Shown: in pieces, positions 40,642-49,939 of the stretch
Layout: each line of letters opens with the position of its first letter
Numbering within the stretch: the stretch's first letter is position 1
Assembly (NCBI GenBank): GCA_003116975.1
Contig: BGKB01000058.1
Span: 186,001-250,000, forward strand
DNA: 64,000 bases
Source of the DNA: Aurantiochytrium sp. KH105
Lineage: Eukaryota; Sar; Bigyra; Thraustochytrida; Thraustochytriidae
Direction: 5' to 3'
Position numbers and translations under genes: made by a program
The notes under the pieces: generated by a model
Told to the model about the DNA's origin: nothing
Seen by the model: the letters and a program-made list of their open reading frames with translations, nothing else
Database searches by the model: none

Positions 40642-42126
40642 TCACTTCCGCGTGGGCTTGTGCTTACGCTGAGAGCGCCGTGTGCGTTTCGTTTTCGGAG
40701 CGGCCGCCAGTGGCCTGCTGGAATCTTGCTCCCTGGAAGTGGCAGGGCCAGGCGGGGTCTCGCCCGAGCTCTGGGAGATGTTTCGCGTCGAGGGCCCGCA
40801 ACGAGATGCGGCATTTGCGGCAGTGACTTCGCCAGCACTTCTTCCACGAGCTCTGAGAACAGGCACAGCTATGGTGGCCATCGTGGCGCGTCCGGAAGCA
40901 TCAGAGCGTGCGGTGCTGTCCGCTTGCGCACTTTCATGTGCTGAGAGGGCGTGGTCCTCTTCGATATCGTACTTGGCGTTGTGATCGGCAGCCAGATTGT
41001 GCAAAGTGTCGAGAATGCACTGGCGCATGCCGCGGAAGGCACTGTTGAGAAGAGTACCTCTCTCGTAGCGTACTGACGCAGAGGCAGGCCTCTTGTTCCT
41101 CTTCGGTAAGACGACCTTTACTTTGCCCGGCCTCCTGGAGAGAACCTTCTCAAAAAAGCGCCCGCGCAGCTCCATTGCCGCGTCGCTACACTGCTGTGCT
41201 ACACGCCTTGCGGCAGTGTCGTCGACCTCAGCCGGGGCAGCCGGGGGTCCCGACAGGACGTAGTTCGCTCGAGTCATGAAGAACGGCCCAAAGGTTGCGC
41301 CACCTGCGTCAGGCAGCTTGATGCTGGCGAAGGACGCGAGAACATCCTCGTCAGCTCTCAGTAAAGGGTTTTCAGCGATGCAAACGAGTTGTGTCGTGGT
41401 GTCGTACCTGACCCTGACGATTTCGGTCGGTGAGAAGCGGGCAACGGCGATGAAAGAGTCTCCAAACTTGACGGCACCGATCTCTCCGAGATTCGGCGAA
41501 GGCTGCGGTGTCGGTTCGCGCTCGGGCGAGCTCGAAGCAGTATCGTCGTAGGTTGGCGGGACCAGATCCACAAAGTCCAGGAGTCTGCTACTGCGCGGGT
41601 CGAGTGCATCCGTCACTACCTCGGCGATTGGGATCTCCTCGGTGCCGTCGCTAAACCCTTCCGAAGACGGTGCCCTGAAGGGTGCTGTCTTCTGGGAAGT
41701 GACAATGCGGATGGTTTTTGAGCAGTCTCGGAGGGCATACTGAAGAGCTAACTCCGTCTTGTGCCAGAACTCAGCGCTCCCTGTATTCTTGAGTTGCTCG
41801 TGAATCTCATCAAAGAGGGGTCTCGCATCGTTGGCGGACTCCACCTCGGGGTTGGCATGGCCCTGCAGGTTGTCTGGGTGAAGCGAAAAGCGAATTTTAC
41901 GGATGAGCTTCTCTCCGCGAAAGTGCTTCCACGTGTTGACCTTTTGAGCAAGGTCTTCGAGTCCCCCGCGCCGCTTCGCGCTAGCAACGAGGTCCAGGAA
42001 GTGGGTGTGAAGCAGCATGATGCACTCAAAGAGTTTCGATACGAAGGTCTCCATAGGATCGGTGTCGAGGTAGTCTGAAGCGGCTGGGAGAGTTAGCTCG
42101 CTGAGCATCGTGAATGAAGGCATCAT
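40642..42126 (-). CDS. Hypothetical protein with a divergent J-like domain (HPD motif)
   Basis: 494 aa, single exon; two adjacent ATGs at 42,126 and 42,123. Residues about 65-115 resemble a J-domain: a basic helix GEKLIRKIRFSL, the invariant HPD (83-85) in LHPDNLQGH, and a following helix ARPLFDEIHEQLKN. J-domains stimulate Hsp70 ATPase through HPD. The rest is not a known co-chaperone layout: an acidic/Pro segment (about 195-225), a beta-rich part (FGDSFIAVARFSPTEIVRVR), a basic patch KVKVVLPKRNKR, and a highly basic C-terminus (KTKRTRRSQRKHKPTRK) that could be a nuclear signal. Without a sequence search the J-domain call is a motif-level suggestion. Confidence 0.6.
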   Translation of the reverse strand: MMPSFTMLSELTLPAASDYLDTDPMETFVSKLFECIMLLHTHFLDLVASAKRRGGLEDLAQKVNTWKHFRGEKLIRKIRFSLHPDNLQGHANPEVESANDARPLFDEIHEQLKNTGSAEFWHKTELALQYALRDCSKTIRIVTSQKTAPFRAPSSEGFSDGTEEIPIAEVVTDALDPRSSRLLDFVDLVPPTYDDTASSSPEREPTPQPSPNLGEIGAVKFGDSFIAVARFSPTEIVRVRYDTTTQLVCIAENPLLRADEDVLASFASIKLPDAGGATFGPFFMTRANYVLSGPPAAPAEVDDTAARRVAQQCSDAAMELRGRFFEKVLSRRPGKVKVVLPKRNKRPASASVRYERGTLLNSAFRGMRQCILDTLHNLAADHNAKYDIEEDHALSAHESAQADSTARSDASGRATMATIAVPVLRARGRSAGEVTAANAASRCGPSTRNISQSSGETPPGPATSREQDSSRPLAAAPKTKRTRRSQRKHKPTRK

Positions 42127-42591
42127 GTTGTGCTTTTTTGGCAGAGGCGGGTGGTCGGCTTTCCGACTTCCTGTCTTGGTGGGTTCGTGAGGCGATTTGT
42201 TGGAAAAAGGTTCAAAGTCTGCTGTCAGGGCCTCGCTGCACGAGGTATGCTATACCTGGAGCCAGTCCGAATTTCTCCTGGCCGCACGATAACCGCCGTG
42301 GGTGGCGAATTTCAAAAGTTCGAAAATTCAAAAAAAAACTAAAAAATTCAGAAAACTTCGAAACGTTCGGAAAAAAACAAGCGTGGCGGGCGAAGTAACC
42401 CCCGACTGCCACGTCGGCGGCAGGGACAAACCGAGCCATCCACCTGGCAGAACATGTGCGAGGCTGCCAATGGCGCAACGCAGATGTGAACAGACCATTA
42501 ACACTGTAAGAGACAATTTTTTATTTGTTTTTTATTTTTTTTATTTTTTTTTAAAAAAAAATTACTCTGCCACTTCGCTGCGCGTCATTCT
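42127..42591. other. Intergenic region
   Basis: Contains an AT-rich tract with runs of A and T (42,318-42,395 and 42,510-42,562). No gene seen. Confidence 0.4.
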
Positions 42592-43599
42592 TCACTCTAG
42601 GCCCAAGTAGGCAGCGGCCCCGAAAGGCTCTTCAGAAACCTTGTTTGCGGCTGCCGCCTTCCCGGAGATGGCAACGAAGGCGAGAGCACTGGCTGCCACG
42701 ACCAGCAAGCACAGGAAAAGCACGGCGAAGAGCTTTGTGGCATGAGCGGCCTTAGCGTCGATGAGGCTACCCATTGCAGCAACCGCAAGCCCGCCTTGGC
42801 GTTGGAGCATTTTTTCGAGACCCTCCATGGAGCCTAGCTCGAGCCGAAGCTTGCGCAGGGCGTCTATCTCACAGAGAGCCTCGCGAAGCTCGCTGTGGAC
42901 GCGCTGCGTCTCTCCGCGAGACGCAGTAAGTTCTTGGCGGAGACCAGCTTTTTCTGTTTGCAGGGCAACGACTTGCTCATGCGCGCCAGCTATGTTGTTC
43001 CGGTGGTCCTCAAGTGCTAGACGGACCTCGGCGAGCTTCTGCTCGGCGCTCTGCGCGCAAGATAGCGCGTTCGCTTTTGCGATTTGCGCTTCCTCTAGGT
43101 CCTCTTGCAGCTCTTCGACCTGCTGCACGCTCTCGCCGAGTCGCTCGTGTAAATTTTGCGCTGCCGCGTCCTTGCCAGCCAGCTCGCTCTCTAGGGAGGC
43201 CACTCGTCTTTGAAGAGCGCGGCGCGCGGTTTGGGCATCAAGCTCAATTTTCACCGTGGAGCGACTCGCGGCGGAGGTCTCGGCGCGCGGCGAGCTGCAC
43301 CTGATACGTGCGAGCGTGCCAGCACGGCGCGGGAGCTCGCCTTCCTCTTCCAGCAAAGGGCCGTCGCTGCTGCCGCAGCTCCTGCTGCTGTCGCCGCTGA
43401 CGCTCTCAGCGGTGTCTGCATTCTCGTCTTCGAAGTCATCGAGGTTCACGACGTCGATCCTCTGAGCAGGCTTCCTGCTCTCCTGCCAGCGTGTCCTAGT
43501 GGGTTGGCCGTCAGAGCCCGAGCTGCTACGCGTCGGCCCGTCCACTTCAGGGAAGATGTCCAGGAGCGGATTTTGATTGTCTCTGCGCGTGCTGGCCAT
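42592..43599 (-). CDS. Tail-anchored coiled-coil protein
   Basis: 335 aa from MASTRRDNQNPLL (43,599); an upstream in-frame ATG at 43,719 would add a hydrophobic but less likely leader. Residues 1-120 are polar and disordered with an acidic stretch VVNLDDFEDENADTAE. A long coiled coil covers about 125-275 (heptads such as LESELAGKDAAAQNLHERL and VEELQEDLEEAQIAKANAL). A single membrane helix near the C-terminus (LFAVLFLCLLVVAASALAFV) is followed by about 25 residues, the arrangement of tail-anchored proteins such as golgins, SNARE-like tethers or nuclear-envelope proteins. No SNARE zero-layer Gln/Arg pattern was identified. Function unknown. Confidence 0.7.
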   Translation of the reverse strand: MASTRRDNQNPLLDIFPEVDGPTRSSSGSDGQPTRTRWQESRKPAQRIDVVNLDDFEDENADTAESVSGDSSRSCGSSDGPLLEEEGELPRRAGTLARIRCSSPRAETSAASRSTVKIELDAQTARRALQRRVASLESELAGKDAAAQNLHERLGESVQQVEELQEDLEEAQIAKANALSCAQSAEQKLAEVRLALEDHRNNIAGAHEQVVALQTEKAGLRQELTASRGETQRVHSELREALCEIDALRKLRLELGSMEGLEKMLQRQGGLAVAAMGSLIDAKAAHATKLFAVLFLCLLVVAASALAFVAISGKAAAANKVSEEPFGAAAYLGLE

Positions 43600-43788
43600 C
43601 TCGGCTGACGTGCGTCCTTTTGCTTGCTTGCTTGCCTGCTTGGTCGTGCCGCTCGATCCTGTTATGCTGAGCCGGCTGGTATGAAATAAAAGGCAGGCAG
43701 AAAAAGAAAGCAAGGCCAAAGGACAGGAAACGGTGGAAGGGACGAGATTGTTGAAGCTGGGAAACTATTTTGTAGAAGAAGTTCTGGG

Positions 43789-44340
43789 CCATGTAGCGTC
43801 GCCGGCGGGGCCTGAACTCGCGCAACAGCCAGGGGAGACGAAACGGGACGAGAGAGGTGCTGTGCGCGAGCGTCCGTGCCCCGCGCGTCGATCGCGTCTG
43901 GTCATGGGGTGGGGATTGCCCCAGTCGCCGGCTCCACAGCCAGTGGACATGGTGCATGTTTTCATGACGGGTCTGGGAAGAAGAAATGCAAGTAGACAGT
44001 GAGAGACCATGGTAACGTCGCCGGTGGGGCCCGAACTCGCGCAACAGCCAGGGGAGACGAAACGGGACGAGAGAGGTGCTGTGCGCGAGCGTCCGTGCCC
44101 CGCGCGTCGATCGCGTCTGGTCGTGGGGTGGGGATTGCCCCAGTCGCCGGCTCCACAGCCAGTGGACATGGTGCATGTTTTCATGACGGGTCTGGGAAAG
44201 AAGAAATGCAAGTATACAGTGAGAGACCATGGTAACCGACGGCAGCCCGAACTCGCGCGCCAAGGGAGACGTAAGAGGAGGGAAGTTGCTTCGCGCGAGC
44301 GTTCGTGCCCCGCGCCTTCCTCACTGCTGCAGCGAGTCCC
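43789..44340. repeat. Tandem repeat, 217-221 bp unit, two full and one degenerate copy
   Basis: Copies begin at ccatgtagcg (43,789), ccatggtaac (44,006) and ccatggtaac (44,227). The first two are nearly identical over the whole unit (cgaactcgcgcaacagccag, ggtgctgtgcgcgagcgtcc, gccccagtcgccggctccac). The third keeps only its first 100 bp or so and has diverged. It lies between the divergent tail-anchored gene and the gene at 44,728. Confidence 0.88.
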
Positions 44341-44727
44341 AACGCGCGTCGATCGCTTGACCCAGTTGCCATGCATCTTGAAAATATTTTTGTAACGGTG
44401 CTTTGGGAAGAAACGAAGGCACGTGGGCCGTTCTGGAAGACGATCGTACGCGAGCGTACAGCTTCAAGAGGGCATACTGGCGCAACCCATTTTCCAGATT
44501 TGAAGAGTTAGCATCTTGTCTTTGTTGCCTCTCCCTCGCCTAGTTTCTCTCCTTGCCTTGCGTTTGCTCTTGCCTCACCTTTACCCTTTGCCTCGCGATC
44601 GCTTTTGCTGCGCAGCTGGATGGCAACCTCTCGCGGCAAACCTGCAACCTCTCGCAAGCAAGCCAAGACACAAAGTCCCTCGAGGCTTTAGCAACCGACC
44701 AAGAAAAAGACTCCAAGTCAAGCAACA

Positions 44728-45969
44728 ATGCGCATCCCTGCCACCTTAACCAACTGCCATGCTCAAGGCGAACGGCCTGAGCACGACCAAGACGAATTCG
44801 AGCGCAAGGAGTGCGACGCAACCCCCGCCGCCGCTGCCGCCGCGACGAGCTACGAGCTTAGCGGCGAAGGCAAGGTGGAGGTAAAAACCGAGCCGAAGCC
44901 CCAAGAAATTCGCGACAGTGACGGCCCGACGAAGACCGAGCCCAAGGTGCCCGGTGCGGCGACATTGAACGGTGGCCGCCGCGACGACAAGGGGGGACTA
45001 GGCCACAGCTCGCGGGCAGAACCATGGGCTTTGACGACTCGCGATCGGTGCGACGCCACCCTGTTCAAGGCGTGTGCGGGGTTTGTTGCCGAGGCAACCA
45101 GGAACGCCAGCGCCATGACGAAAGCTTTCGTCTCACTCGAGGATCGCACGAACAGCTTGCTGGAGGCCCAGTCTACTCCGCCTGTCCTGGATCCAGAGCT
45201 CAAAGATCTCGATTTGACGCACAGCGAGAACATTCGCCGCAACAGGTCTGCTGCCCGCATGATTGCCTATTTGCAGATGATCGATCTTTGCGCCGAGGAC
45301 TTCGATCGTTTCGAAGATCGCGTTAAACAACTGCGCAGCAGCGGTGCGGTTACTCCCCTCGAGACGGCCGATGCCCCCGAAAGCATCGCGTACGTGAAGT
45401 TCGCCAAGAAGCGCCAACAGATTGTGCTCCCCCTCTGCAAGCCCTTTGTGTGCATGCTGGGCATCATCCCCAAAGATCAGCTCACGCCAGAGCTGATGCT
45501 TGGGATTTACAGGCTTCTTCTTACAGCCGGGGCTTCCTCACTGGTTCAGCGTCGGGGGGCCAAGCCTGGAGGCTACTCGCAGTACACTATGCGCCGCGAC
45601 GGTACATGGAACTTCGAATGGTACATGGGCCAGATGCAGAAGCAGGGTGCCTTTGAGAAGGTTCTTGCAGTGCGTGCGGTTTGCAGGCGTGCGTATCTTC
45701 GCCTTTGCCACCAGCGCGCCCTTGCTCGGCACACCCGCAAGCAAGAGCGCCTCGCCAAAGCCTGCAAGGAGAAGGTCGCGGAGTCTCACAACCAATTTGG
45801 TGCGCGCGCCGAGGACCTTTCTCTTCAGCTTCAGCGGCTCGGGCTCACTACCGAGCACAGGGCGCGTGAACTCGACGAAATTGTCAAGCGCGAGGTCGCG
45901 GGCCTCTTCAGGAGCAGTGCCTTCTCTCGGCACGCAGAGCGGCACCACCGCCAGGAGAGCCGCGACTAG
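44728..45969 (+). CDS. Hypothetical protein, helical, unknown family
   Basis: 413 aa. The first 110 residues are polar, with an Ala run and the acidic/basic repeats KVEVKTEPKPQEI and TKTEPKVPG, where VKTEP and TKTEP look like SUMO-consensus or phosphorylation-type sites. Residues about 115-300 are helical and Leu/Ala-rich (RSAARMIAYLQMIDLCAEDF, FVCMLGIIPKDQLTPELMLG, YRLLLTAGASSLVQRRG). A coiled-coil-like basic segment ends the protein (HTRKQERLAKACKEKVAE). Codon composition resembles neighbouring genes. I recognise no domain. Confidence 0.6.
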   Translation: MRIPATLTNCHAQGERPEHDQDEFERKECDATPAAAAAATSYELSGEGKVEVKTEPKPQEIRDSDGPTKTEPKVPGAATLNGGRRDDKGGLGHSSRAEPWALTTRDRCDATLFKACAGFVAEATRNASAMTKAFVSLEDRTNSLLEAQSTPPVLDPELKDLDLTHSENIRRNRSAARMIAYLQMIDLCAEDFDRFEDRVKQLRSSGAVTPLETADAPESIAYVKFAKKRQQIVLPLCKPFVCMLGIIPKDQLTPELMLGIYRLLLTAGASSLVQRRGAKPGGYSQYTMRRDGTWNFEWYMGQMQKQGAFEKVLAVRAVCRRAYLRLCHQRALARHTRKQERLAKACKEKVAESHNQFGARAEDLSLQLQRLGLTTEHRARELDEIVKREVAGLFRSSAFSRHAERHHRQESRD

Positions 45970-46571
45970 TCTCAACACGTCGATCGCAAGCTTTGTAAAG
46001 GCCCGCAATTCGCCCTTCCCGCCAAGACCGCCGTTCCACCATCCTCGTTGCAGTCGCCACCGTGGCGGTCGAGAGCAAAGAGCACAGCTCTTCAGCGTCC
46101 AAAGCAATGCCAAAGCATCTGCCAAGTGCTGCCAAGCGCTCGGCTCGTAGCACAAACAAACAACCACATCTCCAAAGCCCTTGATTCTTTGTAAAGCTCT
46201 TGATTCTTTGTTTCACGCCGACGCCCTCTTCTGCTCGCACCTACCTGCAAGGGCAAAGGCAATTTCTGCATCCGCCACGGGGCAGTCACGCTGCTGCAGT
46301 CACGCAAGCAAGCGCGCGCCGCCCAGGATCGTGGCCAGGTCGCGCCATTCCCGCCGCCGGTGCCACGCGGCTGCGTCCAGGCCACGCGCGCGGGAAGACA
46401 CATCTGCGCGGCGCACCGGCGCCCGCGCTGCTGCTGCCACCCGGCCTGCTGCAGCCTCGCCGATGCGCACTGCGCGGGGGCACCACTCTGCGCGGTAAAT
46501 AGGCGCCAACTTAAGAGACCCATTTGGACAATAGCCCCGTTTACCGTTACGCTAGAAGGCTTGACCGTCAC
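45970..46571. other. Intergenic region
   Basis: GC-rich with a small direct repeat cttgattctttgt (about 46,180 and 46,199). Open frames here show no recognisable features. Confidence 0.4.
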
Positions 46572-47432
46572 TCATTGCCTGCTCTGCTCCGGAGCTACGA
46601 CAACGACAGGCGCACCGCGTGGCTGGTCTTGGAAATTAGAAGAGCGCCGCGCGGGCGGCGGGCCGTGTGGTCCCAGTCCACTTCGATGAAGGCGCTGCGG
46701 TTGCTGCAGGCGACTGCGTTCTTGACCGCCAAACCCACGATGCGGGAGCACGATCTCGAGGTCGTCTGCGCTCCAGAGACAGAGGCAGCCCAGGCCTGCA
46801 GGTTCTGCACGACGGCCTTGCACGCCGCGCGCCGCAAGTGAGACCACCAGCGCGGCCACTCGCACGCCCACTCCCCCAGCGTCGACGTGCGCTGCGCACG
46901 TGCGTCTGCACGTGGGCCGGCAGCGGCTGGCCAAGCACCAGGGCCCGAAGACCTCAGCGCTGTATACCTCCACCATGCAGTAGCGCCCTCTCGAGCAGGT
47001 GGCTCGGGACGCCGGCCAGGGGTTAGAGGTTCCCAGCTCTGCTCTCCGCGGTGCGATCGTCAGCGGGGAGCACGTACAGCGCGGGGGGCTGGTCGTCCAC
47101 AAGAAGGCAAAACACGAAGACTTGGGGACAGCGTAGAGTTTCGTTTGCATGGACGCCGAGTACGTGTGGTTTTGACCTTGCACCGTGATGGAAGCGTTTA
47201 CGACGAGGTCGTAGGGCAGCTGGTTCACAAAGGGCACCTCCACCTGCAGGCCAGCCATGCGCAGGAAGCGCGCCGCGTGTACCTCGCCGATGTGGCCCAC
47301 AAAGTCGCGCCGCGTCTTGACCTGGGAGCAGTCCGAGACATCCGTGACCACGTCCACATCCTTGGCCAGCACCAAGCACATGATCTCCCGGTCGAGCAGG
47401 CTCCTGAGCCACACGCGCCTGGCCTGGTGCAT
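46572..47432 (-). CDS. PD-(D/E)XK-like nuclease-fold reading frame (possibly disrupted)
   Basis: From the first ATG at 47,432 (MHQARRVWLRS) the frame runs 286 aa. Residues about 35-100 show the pattern of small PD-(D/E)XK proteins of the group I intron endonuclease type (PDDEXK_5-like): FVGHIGEVHAARFLRMAGLQ (core Glu), VEVPFVNQLPYDLVV (core Asp) and, after a beta hairpin, SMQTKLY with Gln-x-Lys in place of Glu-x-Lys. The similarity then seems to continue in a neighbouring frame (VFVFCLLVDDQPPALYVLPA), and the remaining C-terminal part of this frame is Arg/Cys/Gly-rich and unconvincing. The gene may thus be broken, spliced, or affected by a sequence error. Such domains are usual in bacteria, phages and mobile elements, so transfer is plausible. 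Confidence 0.45.
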   Translation of the reverse strand: MHQARRVWLRSLLDREIMCLVLAKDVDVVTDVSDCSQVKTRRDFVGHIGEVHAARFLRMAGLQVEVPFVNQLPYDLVVNASITVQGQNHTYSASMQTKLYAVPKSSCFAFLWTTSPPRCTCSPLTIAPRRAELGTSNPWPASRATCSRGRYCMVEVYSAEVFGPWCLASRCRPTCRRTCAAHVDAGGVGVRVAALVVSLAARGVQGRRAEPAGLGCLCLWSADDLEIVLPHRGFGGQERSRLQQPQRLHRSGLGPHGPPPARRSSNFQDQPRGAPVVVVAPEQSRQ

Positions 47433-47447
47433 CGACTGCCCCGCCAC

Positions 47448-47503
47448 GCCAACGGAGACGCTAACGGAGACGCCAACGGAGACGCCAACGGAGACGCCAA
47501 GAC
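47448..47503. repeat. 12-bp tandem repeat (gacgccaacgga)
   Basis: Four to five copies of a 12-bp unit just upstream of the nuclease-like frame, with variants ggagacgctaac and ggagacgccaac. Confidence 0.75.
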
Positions 47504-47933
47504 AACAGAATCTCCGCGTCAAGCGCCCTCCCTAACCACCAACGACTTGATCGCTTGCCAGACCAAAACCTTTTTTTTGTTGCCCGTCTCCACGTAAGAC
47601 CAGGAGACGATTTTCCATATTAGGTTACGGAGATTTGGCACTCACGATATTCCGCACTTCAGCCAATCGCCTCGCCGGCGCGCAGGCTCGCTCCGCCGCC
47701 GCCTGGCTGCCCAGAGCACCCGGCGGCACGGCCGTGAAAGCCTTCGTTGTAAAGTTGTGTTGCCCCCCTTTTTTCACCTCATACGTCTACTCATCGACGA
47801 TGGACCAGCGCAGAACTGCGCGAAAGGGCGACTTTACCGAGCTTTGTGACCGTGTTCGTGGAGGAGACTGCCGCGCAGCTGGGCTAGATGGCAGGCACAG
47901 ACAAGAAAACGCGTGAAGAAGACAAACTTGCTG

Positions 47934-48365
47934 TTAGATATCGTTGTTGGTCCGTTTTGCTTGCATTTTGCGATATTTGGTCTTCACGTTGGCAATCTTT
48001 CCTTCGATCTGGGTCTCTGTAGGGAAGCTAGCTGGCTTGGACCCACCGCGTTGATCAGGAACAGTCTTTATGATTTGCTTAAGTGTCTTGCTTGGGTTCG
48101 TGACCGTAAGAAGTTGAATCTCGTTGGCAAATTTGGCTTCCATGCCTTTTCGCCCCCTTCCTGATGACCCAGACTGCATAACTGCTGCAGCTACTGCGTC
48201 CTTCGGTGCAAGCTCTGCTGCCCTTGCCATTCTTTCAGCTTGCTCTCGAGCCTTCTGTTGAGTGCTGAGCTGCCCGATGAGCAACTTGATGCGTTCCTCA
48301 GAAGGAAGACACAATCGTCCTGGGAACTCCTTCTCGAGTTGCGCGCGCATCACACCTGGCCCCAT
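47934..48365 (-). CDS. Small element-associated protein, 143 aa
   Basis: ATG at 48,365 (MGPGVMRAQLEKEFPGRLCL). It has an N-terminal helix-turn with EFPGRLCLPSEERIKLLIGQ, an Ala/Gln-rich helix, and a basic region SGSSGRGRKGMEAKFANEIQ. The FPGR-LPSE block recalls a short segment found in many protist transposon-associated proteins, and the segment at 19,473-19,695 may represent the part that precedes it. Function unknown; DNA binding is conceivable. Confidence 0.4.
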   Translation of the reverse strand: MGPGVMRAQLEKEFPGRLCLPSEERIKLLIGQLSTQQKAREQAERMARAAELAPKDAVAAAVMQSGSSGRGRKGMEAKFANEIQLLTVTNPSKTLKQIIKTVPDQRGGSKPASFPTETQIEGKIANVKTKYRKMQAKRTNNDI

Positions 48366-49939
48366 CTTGTGCGACGAGTTCTCGACGCCTAGTCCAAAAA
48401 GCTCTTCGTCTCACTCCCTGTAAGGGCCCATGTAGTCGCTACCGTAAGCCGAGCCGTGATGAGGCCGCCGCGCCCAACCTTGAGGTTTCGCTGGAAGAAT
48501 ATGGTGGACCGCGAGCACATACTGGCGTATCGCTTCTCTTGTCTCGCAGGCTGATCATCGCTTGCGAGTCATTGCTTGCTATCGGCGTTGCGTTGTCCTC
48601 GCCGATCGTCTCGCATGCTTGCTCAATTGTATCCTCGTCATTTTGGGCATCATCACGCAAGTCGATCCCAGTCGAGGCCGTGGCTCACACGAGCAAGTCC
48701 CCACTATGGTCCATCGACTCCACCATGCGACGAACTGCGTATGCAACGACATCGCGCCGCTCGGAATCGACAAAGTTTGCCGATCGTTGCTGCTGTGCTT
48801 GCTGCTGTGATAAATGTTGGCCTGACAAGCTGTCGGAGCCTTCGTTTGTTGCACCGCTCGGTGAAGCATGACACCCAGGCCGACGAGGACCATGAACTGT
48901 CCCACAACGAAAAACGCTTAGCAAGTGCACTCCCCAAAGCTGTCCCTTGAACGAAATGTCATCGCTTACCACACCAGGAGCTTGTTCAGGATGCTGGGAG
49001 TTTCAACAGTCATTGGTACCTTATTTGGCGCTTTTGCGTCTACCTTTGCCCTATTACGACTCCGTACTCTCTGCCCATATTAGGGCCTATTACCACCACC
49101 CCACGCGGCCCGCAAACGCGATAACTTTTTGTCGACGAAATTTCGTGGCTCAAAAAGACCAGCAGATTCGCGCTCTCCAGGCCGAAGCCAGGCGCCCTCG
49201 CCGCGGTCTGCGCAACGCAAGTGCGGATTTTCGGGTCTGTCAAATCTCGCTAATTTGATAAAAGGCTCGTAGCAGTGACCATCCCGCCGTGAATATATAC
49301 AAGACTTTTTCCGTTTGTGGTTGCGTTGCGTGCAAGCAGCACAAGCAGCAATCTTGCATCATGGACGACTTCGCGACGCCTGACATCTTTGCAGAGGCCT
49401 TTAAAGAGCCTGAAGAAGACGGCGATGCGAATGTTTCCGGGAACAATGATAAATCTTCCCGTTTGAAGCGCGTCCGTCCCTCCGAACGCGACTTCATGAA
49501 GGCTTGCATCGAGGGGTGGAGGCGATGCGCGATAAGAAGGCTCTTCAACGCTTCTGCACAAACAACGACCATTCCTGATTCTTTCGGCCATCAAGATACG
49601 GAAGTCAGCCAGAGAAAGGCCGATTCATGACCCGAGCAGTTGCCCTATGGTGGCCGTCGGAGATCTTTGAGGAAATGCAAGGGCGACGCATCATTTGCCC
49701 CCAAGTGCGAGCGATGCATCAGTCGCGCCAAGGGCACATGAATTTCCTTTGGTGAGCTCCGAGAGGTCATCTCCTTCTCCTCCACGTGTCTTCTTCTTGG
49801 GCGTGAGTACCGCTGTCCTGCCGTCAACTGCAATGCCTCTTTCCGGTACACCGGCGAGAGGTTCTTGAAGCAGTGCCCCGAGTTGACTTAGCTTCGCTTC
49901 TCCATCATTTAATAACATCCTCGAAGATGCTACAGATCT
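48366..49939. other. Central part of the element, no intact gene
   Basis: Short overlapping frames only. A reverse-strand acidic/Gln-rich reading (near 48,440-48,970) and a forward 113-codon frame (49,289-49,630, MDDFATPDIFAEAF inside) look like eroded protein-coding sequence but cannot be assigned. Confidence 0.35.

Noticed and set aside
43547-44395. Long frames on both strands with repeated sequence
   Set aside because: They are translations of the 217-bp tandem repeat in a promoter region and run into the neighbouring gene in the wrong frame.
47432-47522. Extended start of the nuclease-like frame at 47,522 giving a Val/Ser repeat N-terminus
   Set aside because: The codon at 47,522 is TTG, and the Ser-Val run is only the 12-bp repeat read through; the first ATG is at 47,432.
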